A stretch of DNA of 64,000 bases from Psychroserpens mesophilus (lineage in GTDB: Bacteria > Bacteroidota > Bacteroidia > Flavobacteriales > Flavobacteriaceae): positions 248,001 through 312,000 of the forward strand of contig NZ_JXJP01000002.1 in the NCBI RefSeq assembly GCF_000826645.1, given 5' to 3'. Shown here in pieces: positions 48,736 to 56,895 of the stretch. Each line of letters starts with the position of its first letter. Position 1 is the first letter of the stretch. Made by a program: the position numbers and the translations under genes. The notes under the pieces are model-generated. The model made no database searches. It was not told where the DNA came from and saw only the letters and a list, made by a program, of their open reading frames with translations.

Positions 48736-48736
48736 C

Positions 48737-48744
48737 TATATTTG
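48737..48744 (+). promoter_or_regulatory. -7 element for the DDAH-family gene
   Basis: TATATTTG, a perfect TAnnTTTG match, six bases before the ATG at 48751 and directly after the gltA terminator. Confidence 0.55.
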
Positions 48745-48750
48745 TAATAT

Positions 48751-49662
48751 ATGAAACTAAACATACAGAACGAAACCTCTCGCTTAAAAGCTGTTATTCT
48801 TGGAACTGCCAAAAGTAATGGGCCAACGCCTACTATAGAGGAAGCTTACGATCCAAAATCGATGGAACACATCAAAGCAGGAACTTATCCTAAAGAAGAC
48901 GATATGGTTAAAGAAATGGAAGCTGTTGCTGAGGTTTTAAAAAAGTATGATGTTAAAGTTTACAGACCCGAGATTATCGAGAACTGTAATCAGATCTTTT
49001 CCAGAGATATCGGTTTTGTAATTGATGATGTGTTTGTCAAAGCTAACATCTTACCAGATCGAGAGGAAGAGTTAGATGCCATTCAGTATATAATTGACCA
49101 AATTGATACTGATAAAGTGATTCGACCACCAGCAGAGTGTCATATTGAAGGTGGTGACGTAATCGTATGGAACGATCATATTTTTATAGGGACTTACAGA
49201 GAAGCAGATTATGCTAATTATATAGTTGCCCGAACAAATATGGAAGGTGTCGATTGGGTAGCTCAACAATTTCCACACAAAAAAATTAAGAGTTTTAATC
49301 TTCGTAAATCGCAAATCGATCCTAAAGAAAACGCCTTACATCTAGATTGCTGTTTTCAACCTGTCGGAAAAGACAAAGCCATTATTCATAAAAATGGGTT
49401 TTTGGTGGAAAGTGAATACCAATGGTTGATTGATTTCTTCGGAAAGGATAACGTTTTCGAAATCACAAAAGAAGAAATGTACCATATGAATAGCAATATT
49501 TTTTCAATATCTGAAGATGTCATAATTTCCGAACGTAATTTTACCAGATTAAATACTTGGCTTCGAGAACACGGATTTACAGTTGAAGAAGTCCCTTATG
49601 CCGAAATTGCCAAACAAGAAGGATTGCTGCGCTGTTCAACTTTGCCCTTATTACGGGATTAA
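48751..49662 (+). CDS. Dimethylarginine dimethylaminohydrolase / amidinotransferase family enzyme
   Basis: 303 residues of the guanidino-group modifying superfamily. Family regions: NCNQIFSRDIGFVIDD, AECHIEGGDVIVW, HLDCCFQPVG and the C-terminal LLRCSTLPLLRD, where Cys295 stands at the nucleophile position. The His of HLDCC is the probable general base. The precise substrate (arginine, methylarginine or another guanidine) cannot be told from sequence. No arginine-pathway genes are next to it except carA, 4 kb away. The -7 box lies so close that the mRNA may be leaderless. Confidence 0.9.
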   Translation: MKLNIQNETSRLKAVILGTAKSNGPTPTIEEAYDPKSMEHIKAGTYPKEDDMVKEMEAVAEVLKKYDVKVYRPEIIENCNQIFSRDIGFVIDDVFVKANILPDREEELDAIQYIIDQIDTDKVIRPPAECHIEGGDVIVWNDHIFIGTYREADYANYIVARTNMEGVDWVAQQFPHKKIKSFNLRKSQIDPKENALHLDCCFQPVGKDKAIIHKNGFLVESEYQWLIDFFGKDNVFEITKEEMYHMNSNIFSISEDVIISERNFTRLNTWLREHGFTVEEVPYAEIAKQEGLLRCSTLPLLRD

Positions 49663-49689
49663 TTTTTCTTATTCCAGATTTAGACTGTA

Positions 49690-50166
49690 TTAATGATTTG
49701 AAAATAGAGCTTTAAACGCATTCCAATGCTCTTCATTTCCCTTTATATCATAGGTTTTTCGATTTTTAAATAGTCCAAAGATGCCTCCAGCAGCTGAGCC
49801 CAAAGGTGCACCAATTAAGATGCCAGCACCTAAACCTTGACTAGGACTATGACTAAGAAAACCTCGATCGGTAGATGTCGTAACTCCAATAAGTCCAAAT
49901 GTTCCTGCTCCTATAGCAGCTCCTGTTAATAAATTATTTCCTAGAGAACGTTTGGTTTTTATTACACCAATATCACGAAATACGACCTCTACTGTGTCTT
50001 TGTTTTTTCTTAGAGTTAGCGTTGAGTCTGTAACTTGAACAAGTCTTCCTTTAGCTATTTTTTCACCATCTAAATTAAGCACTCTTAAAAAAGGAGCTTT
50101 AGATGTATCCTGTGCATATACATTAAAACATAAAATTAGGGCAAGTGAAAATAGTAGAGTCTTCAT
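49690..50166 (-). CDS. Secreted small protein with glycine-zipper-like segment
   Basis: 158 residues. A signal peptide (ends NVYAQ), a short beta domain with GRLVQVTDSTLTLRKNKDTVEVVFRDI, and then Gly/Ala-rich hydrophobic stretches (LLTGAAIGAGTFGLIG, GAGILIGAPLGSAAGGIFG) that look like a glycine zipper inserting in a membrane. No family assigned. A perfect 8+2+8 palindrome lies ~90 bases upstream. Confidence 0.78.
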   Translation of the reverse strand: MKTLLFSLALILCFNVYAQDTSKAPFLRVLNLDGEKIAKGRLVQVTDSTLTLRKNKDTVEVVFRDIGVIKTKRSLGNNLLTGAAIGAGTFGLIGVTTSTDRGFLSHSPSQGLGAGILIGAPLGSAAGGIFGLFKNRKTYDIKGNEEHWNAFKALFSNH

Positions 50167-50256
50167 CTGGATGCGATTTTGATATTAAACTTAGTATAAA
50201 TCATTTTTTTCTGATCGAAATATGAAGTAATATACGTAGAAAATTTACTAAATACA

Positions 50257-50274
50257 ATGCGTAGTTCTACGCAT
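50257..50274. repeat. Perfect inverted repeat, possible operator
   Basis: ATGCGTAG-TT-CTACGCAT, 8-base arms and a two-base centre. It lies upstream of the gene starting at 50166 (minus strand), next to a near-consensus -7 box (minus TAAATTTT at 50240-50247). The position fits an operator; no T tract follows, so a terminator is unlikely. Confidence 0.6.
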
Positions 50275-50324
50275 GAATCGTTTAATCAAATATTATAGGA
50301 AACTGTTTGAAAAAAAAAACAATT

Positions 50325-50834
50325 TTAAAAGTCCATAATCCAGTCGTCAATGGTTTTGTCATCTGCTGCATGCAACACAGAAATATCTCCAGTAGATTCA
50401 AATACCACAGCTTTAACTTCACTTAATTGAATTACATTGGCTTCACGAAGTTTAGCTTTTAAATCAGACTCAGTCACCTTACATTTTTTAAGACTGCCTT
50501 CAATAATTTTACCGTTTTGCATTAATAGCGTTGGCTTATTATCCATTAATTCTCTAATAGGTTTCCATCGTCGTGCTGTTGCAACCAAAAGCTGTAATGC
50601 ATAAATAACAACTAAACCTGTAATTCCATGTTGTAGCGATACCGATTTTGAAATTATAACTGTTGCTAAAACAGAACCAATGGCTACAGTCATTGCAAAA
50701 TCAAAACTGGACATCTTTGAAAAACTACGTTTACCACTTATTCGGGTTAAAATAACTAAAGCGATGTAAATACCTATAGCTGTAAGTACAATTGCTATTA
50801 GTCCATCTGAAGAAAATTTAAACCATTTATCCAT
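50325..50834 (-). CDS. DUF421 (YetF-like) membrane protein
   Basis: 169 residues. Three membrane helices in the first ~85 residues (LIAIVLTAIGIYIALVILTR, the FAMTVAIGSVLATVII stretch and LVVIYALQLLVAT) precede the cytoplasmic DUF421 domain with PTLLMQNGKIIEGSLKKCKVTESDLKAKLRE-type sequence and EVKAVVFESTGDISVL. YetF-like proteins have been tied to spore and membrane functions in Bacillus; the role here is unknown. Confidence 0.9.
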   Translation of the reverse strand: MDKWFKFSSDGLIAIVLTAIGIYIALVILTRISGKRSFSKMSSFDFAMTVAIGSVLATVIISKSVSLQHGITGLVVIYALQLLVATARRWKPIRELMDNKPTLLMQNGKIIEGSLKKCKVTESDLKAKLREANVIQLSEVKAVVFESTGDISVLHAADDKTIDDWIMDF

Positions 50835-51007
50835 AATTGAGTTTTTTTACAATATCCTATATATCAATCTAAACTTTTACTCCAAAAGCGATTAAAATTA
50901 ATCAGTATGCTTATTAATGGAATGAGTTAATGCTTTTAGCTATTAGAATAATAGGTTTAAGATCAATTTCGGAAATTTACTTATCTAGAAATCAAATACT
51001 ATAAATT

Positions 51008-51325
51008 ATGAAAATATCTTATAAGTCATGTCTTGAAGCATGTCAACAATGTTTAGTTGATTGTCAAAACTGTCTGATTAAAATGGCTGGTCAAGAGAGT
51101 ATCAATGATTGTCCGCAATGCTGTGTAGAATGTATTGATGCGTGTTTGGCGTGTATAAAATTTATGGCAGCAGATAGTGCCTATGCAAAACAATATGCCC
51201 TTTTATGTGCTGAAATTTGTGAGTATTGTGCAGATCATTGTAACGCACATGAACACGACCATTGTAAACGATGTGCAGAATCTTGTAAAAAATGCGCTGA
51301 AGAATGCAGAAAAATTGCTGCATAA
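51008..51325 (+). CDS. Four-helix Cys-rich copper-binding protein (Csp-like)
   Basis: 105 residues with 20 Cys, spaced mostly as CxxxC and CxxC along predicted helices (CLEACQQCLVDCQNC near the start, CKRCAESCKKCAEEC at the end), plus a His cluster NAHEHDHC. This matches the DUF326 / copper storage protein (Csp) group, in which Cys line the core of a four-helix bundle and hold many Cu(I) ions. There is no signal peptide, so it would be cytosolic, like Csp3. No copper exporter or regulator is adjacent. Confidence 0.9.
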   Translation: MKISYKSCLEACQQCLVDCQNCLIKMAGQESINDCPQCCVECIDACLACIKFMAADSAYAKQYALLCAEICEYCADHCNAHEHDHCKRCAESCKKCAEECRKIAA

Positions 51326-51367
51326 TTGACTTAATGTACCATCTAACACTTTAATATAATTAAAAAC

Positions 51368-52894
51368 ATGGCTATCATCGGAAATATCATCAAAGGCGTC
51401 ATTGGTTTAAAGGATGCTCTAACAGCAGCACCGAATCATTTTGAAAATCAACAAAACGTTTTAAAACACCTCTTAGAAACTGCTAAAAACACCCAATTTG
51501 GGAAGTATTATTCATTTGACCAATTACTCACTTCAGATGATGTATCCAAAGCTTTTTCTGAAATGGTACCTTATTTCGATTATGATAAAATTAATTCACA
51601 GTGGTGGAGCAAATTGCATGAAGGTGAAACTGATGTGACCTGGCCTGGTAATCCAACTTATTTTGCTTTAAGTTCAGGTACTACAGGAAAAACGAGCAAA
51701 CGAATTCCTGTAACCGATGATATGATTGAAGCCATTCGTCAGTCTGGAATTAAGCAAGTATTTGCGCTGAAAAATTTCGATTTACCTGCCGATTTTTTTG
51801 AAAAAGAAATTATGATGTTAGGAAGTTCAACAGATTTAGACGAACGAAATAATCATTTAGAAGGTGAAATTAGTGGTATTAGTGCTAGTAATATTCCCTC
51901 ATGGTTTCGAGGGTATTACAAGCCTGGTGAAGACATTGCAAAAATTGATGATTGGGACGAACGTGTGCGTCATATTGCCAAACGAGCCAAAGATTGGGAT
52001 ATTGGAGCACTAAGTGGTATTCCATCCTGGATTGAACTCATGCTTCAGGAAGTTATAACCTATCATAATTTAAACCACATTCATGACATCTGGCCTAATT
52101 TACAAGTATATACTTCTGGAGGTGTTGCATTCGGTCCTTATGAGAAAAGCTTTCATGCTTTAATGGGAAAACCAGTAACAGTTATTGATACGTATTTGGC
52201 TTCAGAAGGCTATATCGCCACGCAAATACGTCCTGAAACTGATGCTATGCAACTTAATACAGACAACGGAATTTACTTTGAGTTTGTTCCGTTTAAACCT
52301 GAATACATTAATCAAGATGGCTCTTTAACAGATGATGCACCATCAATAGGTTTATCAGAAGTTGAAACAAATCAAGATTATGTGCTAATTATAAGTACTG
52401 TAAGTGGCGCATGGCGTTACCTTATAGGAGATACCATTGAGTTTACTGATGTCGAACGTGCTGAAATCAAAATCACTGGTCGTACGAAGTTCTTTCTGAA
52501 TACGGTTGGTTCTCAATTGTCTGTCAATAAAATGGATGCTGCAATGAAAGTATTAGAAAAGAAATTCGATACGACAATTCCAGAATATACCATTTGCGCA
52601 CAACGAGGAGAAGATGGTGAATTTTACCACTATTGGTATCTAGGTTCCGAACTCGTTGATATTGATGAACAGACCATTTCAAATGCCCTCGACGAAGCTT
52701 TAAAAGAGGCTAATAATAATTATAAGGTAGCACGAAGCAAAGCTTTAAAAGGCGTCAAAGTGAAACTGATTTCAACTGAAAAATTTTACGACTGGAATGC
52801 TCAGAACAAAAAGAAAGGTGGTCAGGTTAAGATGGAACGCGTGATGAGTGAGGAGAAGTTTGCCGATTGGGAAACTTTTGTCAATGGTAGTTAG
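51368..52894 (+). CDS. GH3-type auxin-responsive promoter family protein
   Basis: 508 residues. The ATP-binding loop YFALSSGTTGKTSKRIPVT, LYKARSGG-like YTSGGVAFGPY, and DTYLASEGYIATQ with YRLIGDTIEFT-type region match the plant GH3 acyl-adenylase family. In plants these join amino acids to jasmonate or auxin; bacterial members have no proven substrate. The gene is 42 bases after the copper-binding protein but with no logical tie. Its stop overlaps the stop of the next gene on the other strand. Confidence 0.9.
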   Translation: MAIIGNIIKGVIGLKDALTAAPNHFENQQNVLKHLLETAKNTQFGKYYSFDQLLTSDDVSKAFSEMVPYFDYDKINSQWWSKLHEGETDVTWPGNPTYFALSSGTTGKTSKRIPVTDDMIEAIRQSGIKQVFALKNFDLPADFFEKEIMMLGSSTDLDERNNHLEGEISGISASNIPSWFRGYYKPGEDIAKIDDWDERVRHIAKRAKDWDIGALSGIPSWIELMLQEVITYHNLNHIHDIWPNLQVYTSGGVAFGPYEKSFHALMGKPVTVIDTYLASEGYIATQIRPETDAMQLNTDNGIYFEFVPFKPEYINQDGSLTDDAPSIGLSEVETNQDYVLIISTVSGAWRYLIGDTIEFTDVERAEIKITGRTKFFLNTVGSQLSVNKMDAAMKVLEKKFDTTIPEYTICAQRGEDGEFYHYWYLGSELVDIDEQTISNALDEALKEANNNYKVARSKALKGVKVKLISTEKFYDWNAQNKKKGGQVKMERVMSEEKFADWETFVNGS

Positions 52895-53514
52895 TCTGAT
52901 GACTTATTGTTCCTGTCCTCTACTAATTCCATTATTTCTTCAGGAGACAGGTAATATTTTTTGATTCGGTCTTTATAGGATTGGGTGATGTTAGCGTGAT
53001 TTAAAATGAAATTTTTTGTTTTCAATATATACGATTCCATACCATGAGCTACTGCAAAGCTATCGGCAGTTCGTTCGGCTTCAACTATATAAGATTCAGA
53101 AAATATATAATTGAATCCAAATCTAATAAGATTCAGGTTACTTCTTGTTTGGTAATCAGTGATGTGTCCAAGTTCATGACCAATCCAGCCAATAAAAATA
53201 TCGTCTGGTATATCTCTGGTTGAAAATTCTTTATCTGCAATTTTAAAGGTTTCACTAATCAGTATTACATAAGATCTGTTTTTTCGACTTCTGAAGAAAC
53301 TGGCAAACTTGGGCTGTGCTTGCATGGTAGATTTCTTAATATTTTTTTTGAACTTAAATTCGATGGCTGTATTCTTTAATTGTGGATAGAACGATAAAGC
53401 CATTTCAACATGGTCTTTTATTGATGCAGGAATTTTATGATGAGAATTTATAGGCATATATCGAACAATTAGAATGATTACAATTACTACTATTAAGAAT
53501 TTTAAATACTTCAT
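52891..53514 (-). CDS. Membrane-anchored HELGH protein (putative metalloprotease)
   Basis: 207 residues. An N-terminal membrane helix (about 3-20) is followed by a soluble domain with the zincin motif HELGH at residues 113-117 and further conserved-looking SYIVEAERTADSFAV, which could supply the third ligand (Glu) as in M48/gluzincin-type enzymes. I start at MKYLKF: the frame could be extended six codons, but only with a TTG start. No named family is certain. Confidence 0.8.
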   Translation of the reverse strand: MKYLKFLIVVIVIILIVRYMPINSHHKIPASIKDHVEMALSFYPQLKNTAIEFKFKKNIKKSTMQAQPKFASFFRSRKNRSYVILISETFKIADKEFSTRDIPDDIFIGWIGHELGHITDYQTRSNLNLIRFGFNYIFSESYIVEAERTADSFAVAHGMESYILKTKNFILNHANITQSYKDRIKKYYLSPEEIMELVEDRNNKSSD

Positions 53515-53671
53515 AGGGTTACAAAATAGCAATTGTAGTGGTTACTGATTGAATGAATTCATCAAATTATTGCTTCATTTGAAAATTACCCATGATTCAA
53601 ACATATGTTATAAAATTATTAGTATTGTTTGAATTATTTTACGATATTTATCCGCTCAATTAATCCTACTT

Positions 53672-54934
53672 ATGTCCTTCGAACGTACTCAAGAAAAACT
53701 TAAAATTTTAGCTGATGCTGCCAAATATGATGTGTCTTGTTCATCAAGTGGAAGTAATCGAAAAAATAGTAATAAAGGTCTTGGTGATGCCTCAGGAATG
53801 GGTATTTGTCATTCATACACCGAAGATGGACGATGTGTATCCTTATTAAAAATTCTACTTACCAATTACTGCATATTCGATTGTGCCTATTGTGTGACTC
53901 GTAAGAGTAATGATATCAAAAGAGCGGCTTTTAAGGTTCAGGAAGTGGTTGATTTGACCATAAATTTTTATCGAAGAAATTATATTGAAGGCTTGTTTCT
54001 AAGTTCTGGTATTTTTAAAAGTGCCGATTATACGATGGAAAGGCTAGTTGCTGTAGCAAAAAAGTTGCGTTTAGAGGAAAATTTTAATGGTTATATTCAT
54101 TTAAAATCTATTCCTGGAGCTTCAGATGAACTCATGAGAGAAGCCGGTTTATATGCGGATCGCTTAAGTGTTAATATTGAAATCCCTACAGAATCAGGTT
54201 TGAAACGACTGGCTCCAGATAAAAATCGTGAAGATTTTATTAAACCAATGGTAAAAGTTAAAAATGAAATTATTCAATATAAAGCGGAAAAGAAAGTTAT
54301 AAAAAGCACTCCTAAATATGCACCTGCAGGACAAAGCACACAGATGATTATTGGTGCAAGTGGTGAAAATGATTTCCAGATTATGCAGACTTCAAATCAT
54401 TTTTATAAGCAGTTTAATTTAAAGCGAGTGTATTACTCAGGATATGTGCCAATTAGTTATGATGAACGCTTACCACAAATAGGAAGCGCTGTACCAATGC
54501 TTCGTGAAAATCGTTTGTATCAAACTGATTGGTTGATGCGTTTTTATGGGTTTGATGTGAGTGAAATTTTAAATCAGCAACATCAAAACCTTGATCTAGA
54601 TATCGATCCAAAATTGAGTTGGGCACTACGAAACTTACATGAGTTTCCTGTGGATGTTAATACTGCAGATAAACGTATGCTGGCCAGAATTCCTGGTTTA
54701 GGAATGCGGTCGGTTCATAAAATCTTAAATGCCAGACGGTTCAGAAGACTCAATTGGGAGCATCTCAAAAAGATAGGTTTGGCGTTGAATAGAGCGCAAT
54801 ATTTTATCGTTTGTGATAGTCATATTTTTGAGCGTCGCGATTTATCTTCAGAAAAAATTAAAGGCCTAATTTTGCAAAATTCAACCAGCAAATATCAAAA
54901 GACCTTAAGTAACCAATTAAGTCTTTTTGCCTAA
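53672..54934 (+). CDS. Putative DNA modification/repair radical SAM protein
   Basis: 420 residues. The iron-sulfur cluster motif C67-x3-C71-x2-C74 (NYCIFDCAYCVTRK) is intact; the barrel continues with FLSSGIFKSADYTMERL and HLKSIPGASDELM. A helix-hairpin-helix DNA-binding stretch is at the C terminus (RMLARIPGLGMRSVHKIL). The family (TIGR03916) is almost always next to the TIGR03915 gene, as here with no base between them. The chemical reaction is unproven; a role in DNA repair or modification is inferred from the pairing and the helix-hairpin-helix. Confidence 0.93.
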   Translation: MSFERTQEKLKILADAAKYDVSCSSSGSNRKNSNKGLGDASGMGICHSYTEDGRCVSLLKILLTNYCIFDCAYCVTRKSNDIKRAAFKVQEVVDLTINFYRRNYIEGLFLSSGIFKSADYTMERLVAVAKKLRLEENFNGYIHLKSIPGASDELMREAGLYADRLSVNIEIPTESGLKRLAPDKNREDFIKPMVKVKNEIIQYKAEKKVIKSTPKYAPAGQSTQMIIGASGENDFQIMQTSNHFYKQFNLKRVYYSGYVPISYDERLPQIGSAVPMLRENRLYQTDWLMRFYGFDVSEILNQQHQNLDLDIDPKLSWALRNLHEFPVDVNTADKRMLARIPGLGMRSVHKILNARRFRRLNWEHLKKIGLALNRAQYFIVCDSHIFERRDLSSEKIKGLILQNSTSKYQKTLSNQLSLFA

Positions 54935-55708
54935 ATGAAACACAAAAATTTACGTTACGATGGTACTTTTGATGGATTTTTAACTGCAGTTTTTACTGTA
55001 TTTGAACAGAAACTTACTCAGGTAGACCTTCAAAAGGAATCAGACTTACAAGGTGGTTTGTTTTCTGAAATTGAAATTATTATTACAGACGAATCTAAAG
55101 CCAATCGTGTTTGGAAAGGAATAAAATCTAAATTATCTCCTCAAGGAAGTTACCAATTGTATTATGCGTTTTTAAGTGAACAAGATGGCGTAGAAGCTCT
55201 ATTGTTGGATTATATTACATATGCCTTCGCTTCAGATGAAAATGTCGATAAAGATTATTCACATCCTTCCATTTTAAAGATTGCACAAATAGCAAAAATG
55301 GTTGGTCGTGAAAAGCATCGTATGGAAGCCTTTGTACGTTTTAAATTGACTAAAGATGATGTATACTTTGCTAATATAGAACCAGACTTTAATGTTTTAC
55401 CTCTCATTTCAAAACATTTCAAAAATCGTTATGCAGATCAAAAGTGGATGATTTATGATATCAAACGACAATACGGTTTGTACTATGATTTGCAGACTGT
55501 ATCGCTTATGCAAATGTATTTGCCAAAGGATTTCAACTTTACTAAAACAGATGAAAATTATTTTGCTGCGGAAGATTTGGACTTTCAAACCCTTTGGCAG
55601 GACTATTTTAAAAGTACCAATATAGCATCTCGCAAAAACATGAAATTACATGTAAGACATGTACCAAAACGCTATTGGAAATACTTAAGTGAAAAGCAAC
55701 CTAATTAA
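54935..55708 (+). CDS. TIGR03915 family putative DNA-repair protein
   Basis: 257 residues, DUF4130. Start RYDGTFDGFLTAVFTVFE, the central VGREKHRMEAFVRFKLTKDD and the closing NMKLHVRHVPKRYWKYLSEK mark the family. It starts on the base after the radical SAM stop, so the two are surely co-expressed. The protein has similarity in layout to uracil-DNA-glycosylase-associated proteins, but the function is not shown. Confidence 0.92.
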   Translation: MKHKNLRYDGTFDGFLTAVFTVFEQKLTQVDLQKESDLQGGLFSEIEIIITDESKANRVWKGIKSKLSPQGSYQLYYAFLSEQDGVEALLLDYITYAFASDENVDKDYSHPSILKIAQIAKMVGREKHRMEAFVRFKLTKDDVYFANIEPDFNVLPLISKHFKNRYADQKWMIYDIKRQYGLYYDLQTVSLMQMYLPKDFNFTKTDENYFAAEDLDFQTLWQDYFKSTNIASRKNMKLHVRHVPKRYWKYLSEKQPN

Positions 55709-55710
55709 GT

Positions 55711-56790
55711 TTATTCAGCTACAAAACCATCCCAACGTTTCATATAAGTTACAAACTTGTCACTTAAGCCTTCTTTGTGTAAATAGTGTTCTGATACAGG
55801 AATCGCAACAGGCTCAAAGTCAGGATTGGCAAGGACTAATTTTGGAAAATCATGATGTAAAATCGCTGCTCGACCAATAGAAACGAAATCGACATTAGCA
55901 TTCAGAATTGTTTGTACATCGGTTCCTGTTCTAATATTTCCGGCAACGGTTAGTTTAACATGCTCATAATCTAAATTTGTAAAATGTTCTAATAAGGTTT
56001 TGTCTTGAAAATCTTCTTCTTCGGGAAATTTAAAACAATCCCAAAGAGAGATATCCAAAAAGTCTATTTGATTCTCATCAATAAACCGTTTACAAACAGT
56101 TTTAACTTCGTTAAGTTTCATGCCAAAACGTTCAGGAGATAACCGAACACCTAATACAAAATCTGGTCCACAAGCCTGTCTGATACCGTTGGTAATTTCA
56201 AATAGCAATCGCGCTCTGTTGTCTAGATTGCCTCCATAATTATCAGTACGTGAATTAATTTCTGCACTTAAAAATTGAGATATAATATAACCATGTGCAC
56301 CATGCACTTCAACACCATCATAACCACTTTTCTGAGCCCTTAGAGCTGCTGAAATAAAATCGTTTTTAAGTTGTTTCACTTCTTCAAGTGACAATTCACG
56401 AGCATTGTGTTTTTTTATAGATGAAGCAGACACTGGCTGACCTTCAATTAAATCTTCTGGTGAGCGCATGCCAGCATGATGCAATTGCACAACAGCCAAA
56501 CTTCCATTTGATTTGATTTCTGTAGCAAGACGTTTATGACCTTCAATGTGTTTATCTGAGAAAATACCTAACTGACCAGGAAACCCTTTTCCGTTGGCTT
56601 GCACATGCGAAGCACAAGTCATTGTTAGTCCAAAACCTCCTTTAGCACGCATTGTTAACCAATGGTATTCTTCATTAGAAAGCGTTCCATCGTCATGACT
56701 TTGAGTATTTGTCATTGGTGCCAGCATAAAACGATTTGGCATCGTTTTTCCACATGAAAAAGTCAGTGGTTCATTAAAAAAATCTCTCAT
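55711..56790 (-). CDS. NADH:flavin oxidoreductase (Old Yellow Enzyme family)
   Basis: 359 residues, FMN-containing TIM barrel. Family patterns NRFMLAPMTNTQSHDDG, GKGFPGQLGIF, LHHAGMRS, the catalytic-region YDGVEVHGAHGYIISQFLS and the phosphate-binding end VDFVSIGRAAILHHDF are present. OYE proteins reduce activated C=C bonds and may act in oxidative stress. Convergent with the TIGR03915 gene with a two-base gap. Confidence 0.93.
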   Translation of the reverse strand: MRDFFNEPLTFSCGKTMPNRFMLAPMTNTQSHDDGTLSNEEYHWLTMRAKGGFGLTMTCASHVQANGKGFPGQLGIFSDKHIEGHKRLATEIKSNGSLAVVQLHHAGMRSPEDLIEGQPVSASSIKKHNARELSLEEVKQLKNDFISAALRAQKSGYDGVEVHGAHGYIISQFLSAEINSRTDNYGGNLDNRARLLFEITNGIRQACGPDFVLGVRLSPERFGMKLNEVKTVCKRFIDENQIDFLDISLWDCFKFPEEEDFQDKTLLEHFTNLDYEHVKLTVAGNIRTGTDVQTILNANVDFVSIGRAAILHHDFPKLVLANPDFEPVAIPVSEHYLHKEGLSDKFVTYMKRWDGFVAE

Positions 56791-56895
56791 TAGTCATTGG
56801 TTTAATAGGCCAGGCATCAAATACATCAAGCTTAATTTTTAGCATTATAAAAATTCAAAAAAATTAACCTCAAACAAAGTATTTAAGCGTTATAA

